A stretch of DNA of 64,000 nucleotides from Pseudomonadota bacterium (GCA_018262575.1 JAGSYU010000007.1:1-64000), one strand, 5' to 3'. Positions 45,777-55,271 are shown, counted from the stretch's first letter. Translations and numbers: made by a program. Notes: generated by a model not told the origin, from the letters alone.

Positions 45777-46501
45777 CGGGCGGCTCCAGCAGCGGTAAGG
45801 CCAAGGGCGCGGATGCGGCGGCGCAGGATCTCGTTGCGCATGGCGGCCAGATGCAACGTCGCGAGGAGGGCGGTGAAGGCGAACGCCATGACGGCAAGCG
45901 GCAGCAGCATGGCAGTGTCGATTGTCGGGCCGTCGATTCGGAATACCGAGGCGGGCTGATGCAGCGTGTTCCACCAGTCGACGGAGAACTTGATGATGGG
46001 CAGGTTGACCGTGCCGACCAGAATCAGGATGGCGGCGGCGCGGGCACCACGCGTCGGGTCTTCAATGGTGCGCCAGAGGGCGATCAGGCCGAGATACATG
46101 ATGAACAGCACCAGCACCGAGGTGAGGCGGGCATCCCATTCCCAGTAGGTGCCCCACATCGGCCGGCCCCACAGGGAGCCTGTGACGAGGGCCAGCGCCG
46201 TGAAGGTGGCGCCGATCGGCGCGGCAGCGCGGGCGGCGACGTCAGCGAGCGGGTGTCGCCAGACCAGCGTTCCGAGCGCGGAGACGGCCATGATGCCGTA
46301 GGTCAGCATGGAGAGCCAGGCGGCCGGCACGTGGATGTACATGATCCGGACCGTCTCGCCCTGGAGATAGTCGGCCGGCGAGCGGATAACCAGTGCGAGG
46401 CCGATAGCGAACAAGGCGAGGGTGAGACCGGCAAGCCAGGGAATCAGGCGGCCGGCAAGCGCCAGAAAACGGGTGGGATTGGCCAGATCGACGAGGGACA
46501 T
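45773..46501 (-). CDS. ccmC: Heme exporter / heme handling protein CcmC
   Basis: 242 residues, six membrane segments. The tryptophan-rich haem-binding motif WGTYWEWDARLTSVLVLFIMYLGLIALWR is present, with YIHVPAAWLSM before and FSVDWWNTLHQPASV after. CcmC loads haem on CcmE. It begins a ccmC-ccmD-ccmG run; the ccmA and ccmB genes that normally precede it are not in the window between ccmC and ftsY. Confidence 0.95.
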   Translation of the reverse strand: MSLVDLANPTRFLALAGRLIPWLAGLTLALFAIGLALVIRSPADYLQGETVRIMYIHVPAAWLSMLTYGIMAVSALGTLVWRHPLADVAARAAAPIGATFTALALVTGSLWGRPMWGTYWEWDARLTSVLVLFIMYLGLIALWRTIEDPTRGARAAAILILVGTVNLPIIKFSVDWWNTLHQPASVFRIDGPTIDTAMLLPLAVMAFAFTALLATLHLAAMRNEILRRRIRALGLTAAGAAR

Positions 46502-46623
46502 GCTTGCCTCGGAGCGGGGGGCGCCAGTCGCGGCTTTGACGTATTCCAGATTGCACAGATAACGGCTCGAGCGGCCGGCGGCAATCCGGTGCGGTCCGAA
46601 GGCGCCGCTGGCCTGAGCGTTGG

Positions 46624-47676
46624 TCAGTCGCCGAGCCCGGCGATGGCTCGGGCAAAGTCGCGGGCCGCGAAGGGCTCGAGGTCATCGATACCCTCGCCAA
46701 CGCCGATGAAGTGCACGGGCAGGCCGAACTTCTCGGCGATAGCGACCAGGATGCCGCCCCGTGCGGTACCGTCGAGCTTGGTCATGACAAGGCCCGTGAC
46801 GCCGGCCGTCCGGCCAAAGGCCTCCACCTGGGAGATGGCGTTCTGACCGGTGGTGGCGTCGAGCACAAGGAGCACGTCGTGTGGCGCCGTGGGGTCGATC
46901 TTGCGCAGGACACGAACGACCTTCTCAAGTTCGGCCATCAGTTCGGCCTTGTTCTGCAGACGGCCGGCGGTATCGATCATCAGGACGTCGATGCCCTCGG
47001 CCTTCGCCTGGGTCAGCGCCTCGAAGGCGAGGCCAGCCGAATCGGCGCCGACTTCGCGGGCGACGATCGGTACGTGCGCCCGTTCGGCCCAGACCTTCAA
47101 CTGGTCGATGGCGGCGGCCCGGAAGGTGTCGCCGGCGGCCAGCATGACCTTTCGTCCCTCGGCGGTGAACTTCGACGCCAGCTTGCCGATGGTTGTGGTC
47201 TTGCCGGAGCCGTTGACTCCCACCACCAGGATCACCTGCGGCGCCGTATCCACCTTCAGCGCGAAGGGTACGGCGACCGGTGCGAGGACCTTCTCCACCT
47301 CTGCGGCAAGAATGGTCCTTACGTCGTCGTCGGTGACGTCCTTGCCATAGCGCTCGGCCGACAGGCGATCGGCAATGGCCGAGGCGACGGCGATGCCGAG
47401 GTCGGCCTGGATCAACACGTCCTCGAGTTCCTCAAGCGTGCCGGCGTCAAGCTTGCGCTTGGTGAAGATGGAGACAATGCCGCCGCCGATCGCCTGCGAT
47501 GAGCGCGACATGCCGCTCGTCAGGCGATGGTACCATGACGGACGGGCGACGGCCGGCTCAGGGGCGACGACCGGTGCCTCGGTTGGTGGTTGCCTTTCTT
47601 CCTCTGGCGCGACGGGCGCTTCGCGTCCGCCGCCGAACCAACGGCCGATGAGGCTGGGCTTCTTGTCGTCCGACAT
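46624..47676 (-). CDS. ftsY: Signal recognition particle receptor FtsY
   Basis: 350 residues. A short acidic/proline-rich A region (about 1-60) precedes the N domain (LDAGTLEELEDVLIQADLGIAVASAIADRL) and G domain: VVGVNGSGKTTTIGKLASKF (G1), AAGDTFRAAAIDQLKVW, MIDTAGRLQN (G3), TKLDGTARGG (G4) and FIGVGEGIDDLEPF (G5). It receives Ffh-ribosome complexes at the membrane; ffh itself is at 51039. mtaB lies upstream (118-bp gap). Confidence 0.96.
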   Translation of the reverse strand: MSDDKKPSLIGRWFGGGREAPVAPEEERQPPTEAPVVAPEPAVARPSWYHRLTSGMSRSSQAIGGGIVSIFTKRKLDAGTLEELEDVLIQADLGIAVASAIADRLSAERYGKDVTDDDVRTILAAEVEKVLAPVAVPFALKVDTAPQVILVVGVNGSGKTTTIGKLASKFTAEGRKVMLAAGDTFRAAAIDQLKVWAERAHVPIVAREVGADSAGLAFEALTQAKAEGIDVLMIDTAGRLQNKAELMAELEKVVRVLRKIDPTAPHDVLLVLDATTGQNAISQVEAFGRTAGVTGLVMTKLDGTARGGILVAIAEKFGLPVHFIGVGEGIDDLEPFAARDFARAIAGLGD

Positions 47677-47794
47677 GTTGTTCGTCCTTTGCCTCGGGTG
47701 GCCTTGCGGCGTTCGCCAATCTGATCGGAATACCGGGTCGGCGACTGCTCCGAGCATGACCTGAGCATCCACTCTTCGATCAGGCTAGGCCAGC

Positions 47795-49057
47795 CTATTT
47801 GGCGAATGCTCTCGAGATGAGTGCGCGGTCGGTCCGGCCAGTGACCACGGCTGATATGATCTCGCCGGGCGCGCCACGGTCGATTTCGGTAAGTGTGAAC
47901 TGTTCGGTGCGGCCGAGTCCGTTTTTCTCGACGAGCACGGCGTGACGGCGGCCGACCTCGGCTTCGAGATGGGTACGAAAAGCGGTGTCGCCCTTTTCAC
48001 GCAATCTAGACGAGCGTTTTTTTATTTCAGCACGCTCTACCTGTGGCATGCGGGCGGCGGGCGTGCCGGGGCGGGGCGAATAGGGGAAGACGTGCAGGTG
48101 GGTAAGGCCGCAATCGTCGACGATGGCGAGCGAGTTCTGGAACATCGTCTCGGTTTCGGTCGGAAATCCGGCGATGATGTCGGCACCAAACACCATGTCG
48201 GGCCGGAGGCGTCGGGCTTCGTCGCAGAAGCGGATGGCGTCGGCCCTGAGATGGCGACGCTTCATGCGCTTCAGGATCAGGTCGTCACCATGTTGGAGCG
48301 ACAGATGCATGTGCGGCATCAGGCGCTCCTCCTCGGCGATGGCCGCCATCAGGTCGGGGTCGGCTTCGATCGAGTCGATCGAGGAGATGCGAAGACGGGA
48401 CAGCTCCGGCACTTCCTTCAGGACGACGCGGGTCAGGCGGCCGAGGCGGGGGCTGCCCGGAAGATCGTCGCCGTAAGAGGTGAGATCGACGCCGGTCAGC
48501 ACCACCTCGGCATAGCCATTCTCGACGAGACGGCGCACCTGGGCGACCACGTCGCCCATCGGTACCGAACGGGAGTTGCCCCGGCCAAAGGGGATGATGC
48601 AGAAGGTGCAGCGATGGTCGCAGCCGTTCTGCACCTGCACGAAGGCGCGGGTGCGACCCTCGAAGCCATCGACGAGGTGCAGCGCCGTCTCGCGCACGCT
48701 CATGATGTCGTTGACGCGCGTCTTCTCCTCGGCCGACACGCCGAAGTCCGGGATCGCCTGGTAGGCCGCCTCGGTGAGCTTGTCGGCGTTGCCGACCACG
48801 AGGTCGACCTCGGCCATGCCGGCGAACAGCTCGGGCGATGTTTGGGCGGCGCAGCCGGTGACGACGATGCGGGCCTCGGGGTTGGCGCGCCGGGCGCGGC
48901 GGATCGCTTGTTTTGCCTGCCGCACCGCCTCGCCGGTAACGGCGCAGGTGTTGACCAGCACGGCGTCCGAAAGACCCGCGTCGACCGCCTTCTGTCGCAT
49001 CACTTCCGACTCCGCCGTGTTGAGGCGGCAGCCGAAGGTGATCACCTCGATCGCCAT
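47795..49057 (-). CDS. mtaB: tRNA N6-threonylcarbamoyladenosine methylthiotransferase MtaB
   Basis: 420 residues. The MTTase domain has ITFGCRLNTAESEVM and VNTCAVT and VVTGCAAQ (cluster cysteines); the radical-SAM domain has NGCDHRCTFCIIPFGRGNSRS (CxxxCxxC); a TRAM domain ends the protein. It adds a methylthio group to t6A37 to give ms2t6A. ATG 49057 is set by the conserved start. In related genomes dapF is the immediate neighbour; here a methyltransferase gene lies between. Confidence 0.95.
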   Translation of the reverse strand: MAIEVITFGCRLNTAESEVMRQKAVDAGLSDAVLVNTCAVTGEAVRQAKQAIRRARRANPEARIVVTGCAAQTSPELFAGMAEVDLVVGNADKLTEAAYQAIPDFGVSAEEKTRVNDIMSVRETALHLVDGFEGRTRAFVQVQNGCDHRCTFCIIPFGRGNSRSVPMGDVVAQVRRLVENGYAEVVLTGVDLTSYGDDLPGSPRLGRLTRVVLKEVPELSRLRISSIDSIEADPDLMAAIAEEERLMPHMHLSLQHGDDLILKRMKRRHLRADAIRFCDEARRLRPDMVFGADIIAGFPTETETMFQNSLAIVDDCGLTHLHVFPYSPRPGTPAARMPQVERAEIKKRSSRLREKGDTAFRTHLEAEVGRRHAVLVEKNGLGRTEQFTLTEIDRGAPGEIISAVVTGRTDRALISRAFAK

Positions 49058-49145
49058 GCTTTGGTTCCGATGCTCGCGTTTCAGACCGGCTATATGGCGG
49101 AAAGGCGCGGAAATTGCCAGAGCCGAAACCGCATGGCGGGGTGCC

Positions 49146-49988
49146 TCAGCCCGGACATCGGGCACGAAGGACGTGCGGGCCGAAATCGCCGCCGCTGGTC
49201 GGTGCCTCGCCGAGATAGAGTTGCCGGAGCTGGCGAAGATCGAGGTCCTCGATATCGGCAAGGCCGAGGTCAGCAAGCTCGCTGGCGAGCGCCTCCGGCG
49301 TGACGAGGCCGAGCCAGGGTTCGCCAATCTTCTCTGCCTCGATCATCTGCGCCTCGGTAACGGCGCGGCCCTCCGGCGATTGGCGGTCCGGCGGCGTGGA
49401 ATAGTCGAGGACGATTTCCGGGGTCGCCAGGCCGGCCACGAAGCCGAGAAGCGCCTGTCGCACCGCCGCTGGCAGGTAGACGGCGACGCCGAGCATCTGG
49501 AAGAAGGTCGGCTCGTCAGCCTGCCAACCCGCCGCGGCAAGTCCGCCGGCGAGGTCGCTGTCGCCGAAGATGGCCGGCACCAGCGAAAGGCCAACAGGCA
49601 ATCTCGGCCCGAAGCGCAGCAGGCGGCGGCGCTTGTCGGCCTGGGTAGTAGGATGGTCGACCTCGAAGATACGGAGGCCCGCTGCGCGATGGGGATTGCG
49701 GAGGCCGAGGGTATCGAGGCCGGCGCCCAGCACCACCACTTGGCGACATCCGCGAACCACCGCCTCGGCCAGTGCGTCGTCGGCATACCGGCTGCGGGCG
49801 GCCATGAGGAAGCGCATCGTCCTATAACCGGGCACAATCGGCAGGCCCATCATCAGTGGCGCGCCTTCGGGGCCGAGCATGTCCTCCGCGAAGGGGTCGT
49901 GAAACACCCGGCCGTCGTCATAGGCCTGGTGCGCCACTCGCAAGGCGGCGGTGACCAGGGCTGTCGCGCTTGCCGTGCCGCTTTGCAT
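49146..49988 (-). CDS. LCM-family (Ppm1) SAM-dependent methyltransferase
   Basis: 280 residues. SATALVTAALRVAHQAYDDGRVFHDPFAEDMLG and VVVLGAGLDTLGLR (SAM motif) with FEVDHPTTQADKRRRL are signatures of the leucine carboxyl methyltransferase-like bacterial family, often annotated as putative SAM-dependent methyltransferases. The natural acceptor is unknown; some relatives modify polyketides or proteins. It is located between dapF and mtaB, starting 12 bases after dapF. Confidence 0.85.
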   Translation of the reverse strand: MQSGTASATALVTAALRVAHQAYDDGRVFHDPFAEDMLGPEGAPLMMGLPIVPGYRTMRFLMAARSRYADDALAEAVVRGCRQVVVLGAGLDTLGLRNPHRAAGLRIFEVDHPTTQADKRRRLLRFGPRLPVGLSLVPAIFGDSDLAGGLAAAGWQADEPTFFQMLGVAVYLPAAVRQALLGFVAGLATPEIVLDYSTPPDRQSPEGRAVTEAQMIEAEKIGEPWLGLVTPEALASELADLGLADIEDLDLRQLRQLYLGEAPTSGGDFGPHVLRARCPG

Positions 49989-50000
49989 GGACGTTCCCTC

Positions 50001-50717
50001 TCAGGCGGCGGCTGGCGCGAAGATGTCCTCAGGCAACAAACCGTCGTGTTCGAACTCGGTGGCGCCGGTCATCAGGATGTGGTTGTCCGCCGTCCAGTCG
50101 ATGACGAGATCGCCGCCGGGCAGCGTCACGCGCACCGTGCGTCCGGTACGCCGCGTGCGGGCCGCCGAGACAGCCGCAGCGCAGGCGGCCGAGCCGCAGG
50201 CGCGCGTCAGGCCGGCGCCGCGCTCCCAGACCTTCAGCGTCAGCGCGTCCGGAGCCGTCACGTGGGCGAGCGAGATATTGGCGCGCTCGGGGAAGATCGG
50301 ATGGTTTTCAAGCATCGGGCCGATGGCGGCCAGATCATAGGCCTCGGTGTCGCCCACCCAGAAAATGGCGTGCGGATTGCCGATGTTGGCGACCGACGGT
50401 GAATGCAGGATCGGCGCGTCGATCGGCCCGATCTGCAGTTCGATGGCGCGGGTGTCGGCGAAGGGCTCGGCAAGCGGGATGTCGTTCCAGGCAAAGTTGC
50501 CGCAGGCAAAGCTTTCGGAGCCATCGATGTTGAAGATGCGCATGAAAGCGAGCGTGTCCGGCCGGCGTGGGGCGTAAAGCACCATCATCTGGTCGAAAGG
50601 CTCAAGAGCGCCAATGGCGCGGGCGGCTTCGGCTGTCACCGTCTCCGGACGGCCGCGCAGGTCGAGCACGACGATCTCGTTGCCGATGCCGTTCATCTTG
50701 ACGTAGGGAATGCTCAT
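50001..50717 (-). CDS. dapF: Diaminopimelate epimerase, shortened by an internal in-frame deletion
   Basis: 238 residues against about 275-300 for the family. The start ([18 protein letters not shown]), [15 protein letters not shown] with the first catalytic Cys72, and the second half ([42 protein letters not shown] with Cys174) are all recognisable. After CGN the sequence goes straight to FAWNDIPL. The roughly 50 residues that normally lie between (GTRC plus the central helix and several strands of the N-terminal domain) are absent without a frame shift. Activity is therefore doubtful, yet the enzyme is normally needed for lysine and peptidoglycan. Either another epimerase exists, or this is a natural variant or an assembly artefact. 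Confidence 0.85.
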   Translation of the reverse strand: MSIPYVKMNGIGNEIVVLDLRGRPETVTAEAARAIGALEPFDQMMVLYAPRRPDTLAFMRIFNIDGSESFACGNFAWNDIPLAEPFADTRAIELQIGPIDAPILHSPSVANIGNPHAIFWVGDTEAYDLAAIGPMLENHPIFPERANISLAHVTAPDALTLKVWERGAGLTRACGSAACAAAVSAARTRRTGRTVRVTLPGGDLVIDWTADNHILMTGATEFEHDGLLPEDIFAPAAA

Positions 50718-51038
50718 CGCCGCTCTCTCAGTTCTCTGCCATTCTTAGCCGATTGGCGGCGACAGCGGAAGCGCCGGGTATTGTCCGGAGCTGCGGATGC
50801 GATGGATGTCGCTGCCATGGCTTATAGCCCAGAAGTCGGTTTTTCTTGACTTGGCGCCGCCTTGGCGCTAATGCCCCAACATTCTCGTCCTGTTGCGACA
50901 GCCGAGCCGCCGACCGGGGCACGATCCCGGAGGTCAACATCCGCCAGCGCGTCGCGCTCACGGATGTGCGCGGTGTTTGGTTTCGCGCCGGCCGGGGCCA
51001 TATGAGCGGTCCGACAGACCGTTCGACGAGGACCGCCG
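50718..51038. other. dapF-ffh divergent spacer
   Basis: This 321-bp non-coding region between divergent dapF and ffh should carry both promoters. TTGACT at 50846-50851, followed 17 bases later by TAATGC, is a possible but weak ffh promoter. No RNA gene, repeat or operator was recognised. Confidence 0.4.
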
Positions 51039-52589
51039 ATGTTTGAGAGCCTTTCCGATCGTCTTGCCGGCATTTTCGACAAGCTCACCCGCCGCGGTGC
51101 GCTGTCGGAAGCCGACGTCGCGGAAGCCATGCGCGAGGTGCGGCGGGCACTGCTCGAGGCCGATGTGGCGCTCGACGTCGTCAAGTCCTTTACCGACAAG
51201 GTCAAGAACCGCGCTGTCGGCATCGAGGTGGTAAAGTCGGTCACTCCCGGCCAGATGGTGGTCAAGATCGTCCACGACCAGCTCGTGGAGACGCTCGGTT
51301 CGGACGCCCAGCCGATTGATCTTGAGGCGCCGGCCCCGGTGGCCATCCTGATGGTCGGCCTGCAGGGCTCGGGCAAGACGACGACGACAGCCAAGATCGC
51401 CCGGCGTCTCACCGAGCGCCAGCGCAAGAAGGTGCTGATGGCCTCGCTGGATACCCGGCGTCCGGCGGCCATGGAGCAATTGAAGGTTCTCGGCGAGCAG
51501 AACGGCATCGACACGCTGCCGATCGTCGTCGGACAGTCGGCGCAGGAGATCGCTGGGCGGGCGATGATGGCCGCCCGGCTTGGCGGCTACGACGTGGTGC
51601 TGCTCGACACCGCCGGCCGCGTCACGGTCGATGACGCGCTGATGAATGAAGCGGCCGACATCAAGCGCATCGCCCAGCCGCATGAGGTGCTTCTGGTCGC
51701 CGACGCGCTGACCGGCCAGGACGCCGTCAACACGGCGCGCGCCTTTGATGGCCAGATCGGCATCACCGGCATCGTGCTGACGCGCGTCGACGGCGACGGC
51801 CGTGGCGGCGCGGCGCTTTCCATGCGCGCTGTCACCGGCAAGCCGATCAAGCTGATGGGTGTCGGCGAAAAGGCCGACGCGCTTGAGGATTTCCATCCGC
51901 AGCGGGTGGCCGACCGCATCCTCGGCATGGGCGACATCGTGGCGCTGGTCGAAAAGGCCGCTGCCAATATCGACGCCGAAAAAGCGGCCCGCATGGCCGC
52001 CAAGATGGGCAAGGGCGAGTTCGACATGAACGATCTCGCCGACCAGCTCGGCCAGATGCAGAAGCTTGGCGGCATGAGCGGCATTCTCGGCCTGATGCCC
52101 GGCATGGGCAAGATGAAGAACCAGCTCGCCGCTGCCGGCTTCGACGACCGCCTTCTGAAGCGGCAGCTCGCCGTCATCCAGTCGATGAACAAGAAGGAGC
52201 GGGTCAAGCCGGCCGTCATTGACGCCAAGCGCCGCAAGCGTATCGCCGCCGGCTCCGGCACCGATGTTTCCGATGTCAACAAGGTGCTGAAGATGCACCG
52301 GCAGATGGCCGACATGATGAAGGCCATGGGCAAGCAGAAGGGCGGCCTGTTCGGCGGCCTCGGCAAGCTTGGCGGCATGATGGGCGGCGGCCTGCCTGAT
52401 CCGTCGAAGATGGATCCGGCCCAGCTCGAGAAAATGGCCCGTGACATGGGAATGGGCGGGGGACTTGGCGGGCAGGGTGGTCTGCCAGGCGCGCTGCCGC
52501 CCGGTCTCTCCGGCCTGCCTGGTCTTCCCGGCGGCCGTCTGCCAGGGTTGCCCGGTCTTCCCGGTCTGCCGAGGGGGCCGAAGAAATGA
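51039..52589 (+). CDS. ffh: Signal recognition particle protein Ffh
   Basis: 516 residues. The NG domain has MVGLQGSGKTTTTAKIARRL (G1), LDTRRPAAMEQL, VLLDTAGRVTVDDAL (G3), TRVDGDGRGGAAL (G4) and LMGVGEKADALEDFHPQRVA. The methionine-rich M domain (about 330-450; GGMSGILGLMPGMGKMKNQL, MNKKERVKP) binds SRP RNA and signal peptides. The last 45 residues are a Gly/Pro/Leu-rich tail with repeated GLPG. It starts the ffh-cm-rpsP-rimM-trmD-rplS cluster. Confidence 0.96.
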   Translation: MFESLSDRLAGIFDKLTRRGALSEADVAEAMREVRRALLEADVALDVVKSFTDKVKNRAVGIEVVKSVTPGQMVVKIVHDQLVETLGSDAQPIDLEAPAPVAILMVGLQGSGKTTTTAKIARRLTERQRKKVLMASLDTRRPAAMEQLKVLGEQNGIDTLPIVVGQSAQEIAGRAMMAARLGGYDVVLLDTAGRVTVDDALMNEAADIKRIAQPHEVLLVADALTGQDAVNTARAFDGQIGITGIVLTRVDGDGRGGAALSMRAVTGKPIKLMGVGEKADALEDFHPQRVADRILGMGDIVALVEKAAANIDAEKAARMAAKMGKGEFDMNDLADQLGQMQKLGGMSGILGLMPGMGKMKNQLAAAGFDDRLLKRQLAVIQSMNKKERVKPAVIDAKRRKRIAAGSGTDVSDVNKVLKMHRQMADMMKAMGKQKGGLFGGLGKLGGMMGGGLPDPSKMDPAQLEKMARDMGMGGGLGGQGGLPGALPPGLSGLPGLPGGRLPGLPGLPGLPRGPKK

Positions 52590-52879
52590 CGACGCTCGAT
52601 CCGGTGATGGCCGAACTTCTGGAGCTGCGCGGCTCCATCGACAACATCGACGCGGCGCTGGTGCATCTCCTCGCCGAGCGTTTCAAGTGCACGCAGAAGG
52701 TTGGTCGGCTCAAGGCGGAGCATAGCCTGCCGCCGGCCGATCCGTCGCGCGAGAAGGTGCAGATCGAACGGCTCAGGGCGCTGGCTGCTGACGCCCGGCT
52801 CGATCCCGACTTCGCCGAGAAATTCCTGAACTTCATCATCACGGAAGTGATCAGGCACCACGAGGCCCTCCGCCGCTAG
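52586..52879 (+). CDS. Chorismate mutase (AroQ class)
   Basis: 97 residues, all-helical AroQ fold. [53 protein letters not shown] contains the catalytic arginines and lysine of the AroQ pocket, and the C-terminal helix has [14 protein letters not shown]. It rearranges chorismate to prephenate for phenylalanine and tyrosine. Its start overlaps the ffh stop by 4 bases. Placement between ffh and rpsP is usual in Hyphomicrobiales. Confidence 0.9.
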   Translation: MTTLDPVMAELLELRGSIDNIDAALVHLLAERFKCTQKVGRLKAEHSLPPADPSREKVQIERLRALAADARLDPDFAEKFLNFIITEVIRHHEALRR

Positions 52880-52941
52880 GCGATGCCTCACCCGTCAACC
52901 CGAGACAAGTCAACCTCAAGATACCAAGCTGGAGTAACCCG

Positions 52942-53301
52942 ATGTCCCTCAAGATCCGTCTCGCCCGTGGCGGCGCCAAGAAGCGCCCGCACTACTCGAT
53001 CGTCATCGCCGACGCCCGCTCGCCGCGCGACGGCCGCTTCATCGAGAAGATCGGCACCTTCGATCCGATGCTGGCCGATGATGCCGAGAACCGCGTCTCG
53101 CTCAACACCGAGCGCGCCAAGTACTGGCTCGACCAGGGCGCCCAGCCGACCGACCGCGTGCTTCGCTTCCTCGATAAGGCGGGTCTCGCCAATCGGCCGG
53201 ACCGCAGCAATCCCAAGAAGGCCGAGCCGGGCGAGCGGGCCAAGGAGCGCGCTGCCGAGCGTGCCGAGAAGGCTGCCGCCGTCGAGGCTCCGACCGAGTG
53301 A
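52942..53301 (+). CDS. rpsP: 30S ribosomal protein S16
   Basis: 119 residues. [39 protein letters not shown] and [29 protein letters not shown] are the S16 core; the Lys/Ala/Glu-rich C-terminal 35 residues are the alphaproteobacterial extension. S16 is an assembly protein of the 30S body. An efficient terminator 25 bases downstream separates part of its mRNA from rimM-trmD. Confidence 0.97.
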   Translation: MSLKIRLARGGAKKRPHYSIVIADARSPRDGRFIEKIGTFDPMLADDAENRVSLNTERAKYWLDQGAQPTDRVLRFLDKAGLANRPDRSNPKKAEPGERAKERAAERAEKAAAVEAPTE

Positions 53302-53325
53302 TTTCGGCCTGATACCATCTTTCAG

Positions 53326-53357
53326 GGACCGTCCCGCCCCGCGGGGCGGTCCTTTTT
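53326..53357 (+). terminator. Rho-independent terminator after rpsP
   Basis: A 12-bp GC-rich stem (53326-53337 with 53341-53352, one G-U) with a CCC loop is followed by TTTTT at 53353-53357. It probably gives partial read-through into rimM. Confidence 0.85.
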
Positions 53358-53375
53358 CATTGTCGGAGACCCGCC

Positions 53376-53921
53376 GTGGCCGAGCCGCAGAAGTCCATCC
53401 TGATCGCCGAGATCGGCGCCGCTCATGGCGTGCGCGGCGAAGTGCGCGTCAAGGCGTATACCGCCGATCCCCTGGGGATTGCCGATTACGGTCCGCTCCA
53501 TGACGGTCGAGGCGGCGTCTTCCGCGTGAAGTCGCTGAGGCATCTGAAAGACGACATGCTGGTCGTCGCCTTCGACGGCGTGACCGATCGGACCACTGCC
53601 GAAAAACTCACCCGCACGAAGCTCTACGTCGCGCGTTCGATGTTGCCGCCGCCGGACGAGGATGAATTCTACCACGTCGATCTTGTCGGTCTTGCCGTCG
53701 AGACAGTCTCCGGCGAGCCGGTTGGCACCGTGGTCGGGGTGGCCAACTTCGGGGCCGACGATCTCCTCGACGTACGGCGCCCGGGCGGTTCGTCGGTCTA
53801 TGTGCCGTTCAGCCGCGCCGTGGTGCCAACCCTCGATTTCTCCGCCGGCAAGGCAATCATCGTGCCCCCGGAGGGGCTCCTCGATGAGGGGGGTGAACCG
53901 GAGGGGGAGGAGGCATCGTGA
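53376..53921 (+). CDS. rimM: Ribosome maturation factor RimM
   Basis: 181 residues from a GTG start with GGAG 8 bases upstream. [25 protein letters not shown] is the N-terminal RimM signature; the PRC-barrel domain (about 95-170) has [23 protein letters not shown] and [27 protein letters not shown]. It helps assemble the 30S head with S19. It overlaps trmD by 4 bases. Confidence 0.95.
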   Translation: MAEPQKSILIAEIGAAHGVRGEVRVKAYTADPLGIADYGPLHDGRGGVFRVKSLRHLKDDMLVVAFDGVTDRTTAEKLTRTKLYVARSMLPPPDEDEFYHVDLVGLAVETVSGEPVGTVVGVANFGADDLLDVRRPGGSSVYVPFSRAVVPTLDFSAGKAIIVPPEGLLDEGGEPEGEEAS

Positions 53922-54628
53922 CCGGCTTTGCCGCCGATGTGCTGACGCTCTATCCGGAGATGTTTCCCGGTCCCCTCGGGGCAAGCCTTGCCGGCCGGGC
54001 GCTCGCCGAGGGGGGCTGGTCTCTGAGAGCAACGCAGATTCGCGACTCGGCGGAAGGCCGGCACCGCAACGTCGATGACACGCCGGCCGGCGGTGGCCCC
54101 GGCATGGTGATGCGTGCCGACGTGCTCTCTCGCGCCATCGATGCGGTGTCGCCGCCCGACGATCCTCGGCCGCGCCTGCTGATGACGCCGCGTGGGGCGC
54201 CGCTTCGGCAAGCGCGCGTGCGGGAGCTCGCTGCCGGGCCCGGCGTCGTCGTTGTCTGCGGCCGCTTCGAGGGAGTCGACGAGCGGCTGATCGGCCGGCG
54301 CCGGCTCGAGGAGATATCGATCGGCGATTATGTGTTGTCGGGCGGCGAAGTGGCGGCCATCGTGCTCCTCGACGCCGTGGTGCGCCTGTTGCCCGGCGTG
54401 ATGGGCAACGACCTCTCCGGCCTAACCGAGAGCTTCGAGGGCGGGCTCCTTGAACACGCCCAGTATACCCGGCCGCCGGTCTTCGAGGACCAGGCCATTC
54501 CGCCGGTGCTGCTGTCGGGCGACCACGCCAAGGTGAACGCTTGGCGCCGCGCCGACGCCGAACGGACGACGCGCGAGCGGCGACCGGACCTATGGGCGGC
54601 GCATTGCGCGGCTGAAGGCCGGAAATGA
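53918..54628 (+). CDS. trmD: tRNA (guanine37-N1)-methyltransferase TrmD
   Basis: 236 residues from a GTG start (GTGA overlap with the rimM stop). The SPOUT knot motifs are [63 protein letters not shown] and [28 protein letters not shown]. It makes m1G37 and prevents frameshifting. rplS follows after 158 bases with its own start signals. Confidence 0.96.
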   Translation: MTGFAADVLTLYPEMFPGPLGASLAGRALAEGGWSLRATQIRDSAEGRHRNVDDTPAGGGPGMVMRADVLSRAIDAVSPPDDPRPRLLMTPRGAPLRQARVRELAAGPGVVVVCGRFEGVDERLIGRRRLEEISIGDYVLSGGEVAAIVLLDAVVRLLPGVMGNDLSGLTESFEGGLLEHAQYTRPPVFEDQAIPPVLLSGDHAKVNAWRRADAERTTRERRPDLWAAHCAAEGRK

Positions 54629-54786
54629 CGGCTTTTTGCCAAAGAATCTGGTGGGAAGTGGTCGACAAACCGGTCCGGCTCGTGTAGGAACCCGGCCGAT
54701 AGTTGATTGACGCATTCGCCCCTTCGTTCCAATGTGACGATGTCTCGGGCGCTCTGGTCGGCTCAGGAAGAAGAAGGAATTCAAAG

Positions 54787-55191
54787 ATGAGCAAGATCAT
54801 CCTGGAGCTCGAGGCTGAGCAGATGGCCGTGGTCAAGGCCCAGCGCGAGCTGCCCAAGTTTTCCCCCGGCGACACCGTTCGCGTCAACGTGAAGGTTACC
54901 GAAGGCACCCGCACCCGCGTGCAGGCCTATGAGGGCGTCTGCATCGCCCGCAAGGGTGGCGGCCTCAACGAGAGCTTCACCGTTCGCAAGATTTCCTATG
55001 GCGAAGGCGTCGAGCGCGTCTTCCCGCTCTACTCGCCGATGATCGATTCGCTCGACGTGGTGCGCCGCGGCAAGGTGCGCCGGGCCAAGCTCTACTATCT
55101 GCGCGACCTGCGCGGCAAGGCGGCCCGTATCTTCGAGGCGACCAACGCTCGCGCCCGCAAGCTCAACGACGACGCCAAGGCCGCCAAGTGA
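54787..55191 (+). CDS. rplS: 50S ribosomal protein L19
   Basis: 134 residues. [61 protein letters not shown] and [25 protein letters not shown] are the L19 core. It forms a bridge near the 30S-50S interface. ATG 54787 is preceded by GAAGAAGGAATTCAAAG; an earlier in-frame start is not conserved. A strong terminator follows at 55220. Confidence 0.97.
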   Translation: MSKIILELEAEQMAVVKAQRELPKFSPGDTVRVNVKVTEGTRTRVQAYEGVCIARKGGGLNESFTVRKISYGEGVERVFPLYSPMIDSLDVVRRGKVRRAKLYYLRDLRGKAARIFEATNARARKLNDDAKAAK

Positions 55192-55219
55192 ATTCAGCCA
55201 GCGGCTGACCGATATTTCT

Positions 55220-55249
55220 GGCCCGCGTGCATCCGCTCGCGGGCCTTTT
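55220..55249 (+). terminator. Rho-independent terminator after rplS
   Basis: A perfect 8-bp stem GGCCCGCG/CGCGGGCC (55220-55227 with 55238-55245) is followed by TTTTC. Confidence 0.85.
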
Positions 55250-55271
55250 CACGTCGGAGACCCAGAAGCCC

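Noticed and set aside
45564-45974. Longer frame (136 codons) around ccmD
   Set aside because: The upstream part is antisense-like shadow of ccmC; only the last 70 codons have CcmD features and a start overlapping the ccmC stop.
48774-50402. 542-codon plus-strand frame across mtaB, the LCM methyltransferase and dapF
   Set aside because: It crosses three recognisable genes on the other strand and has no family features.
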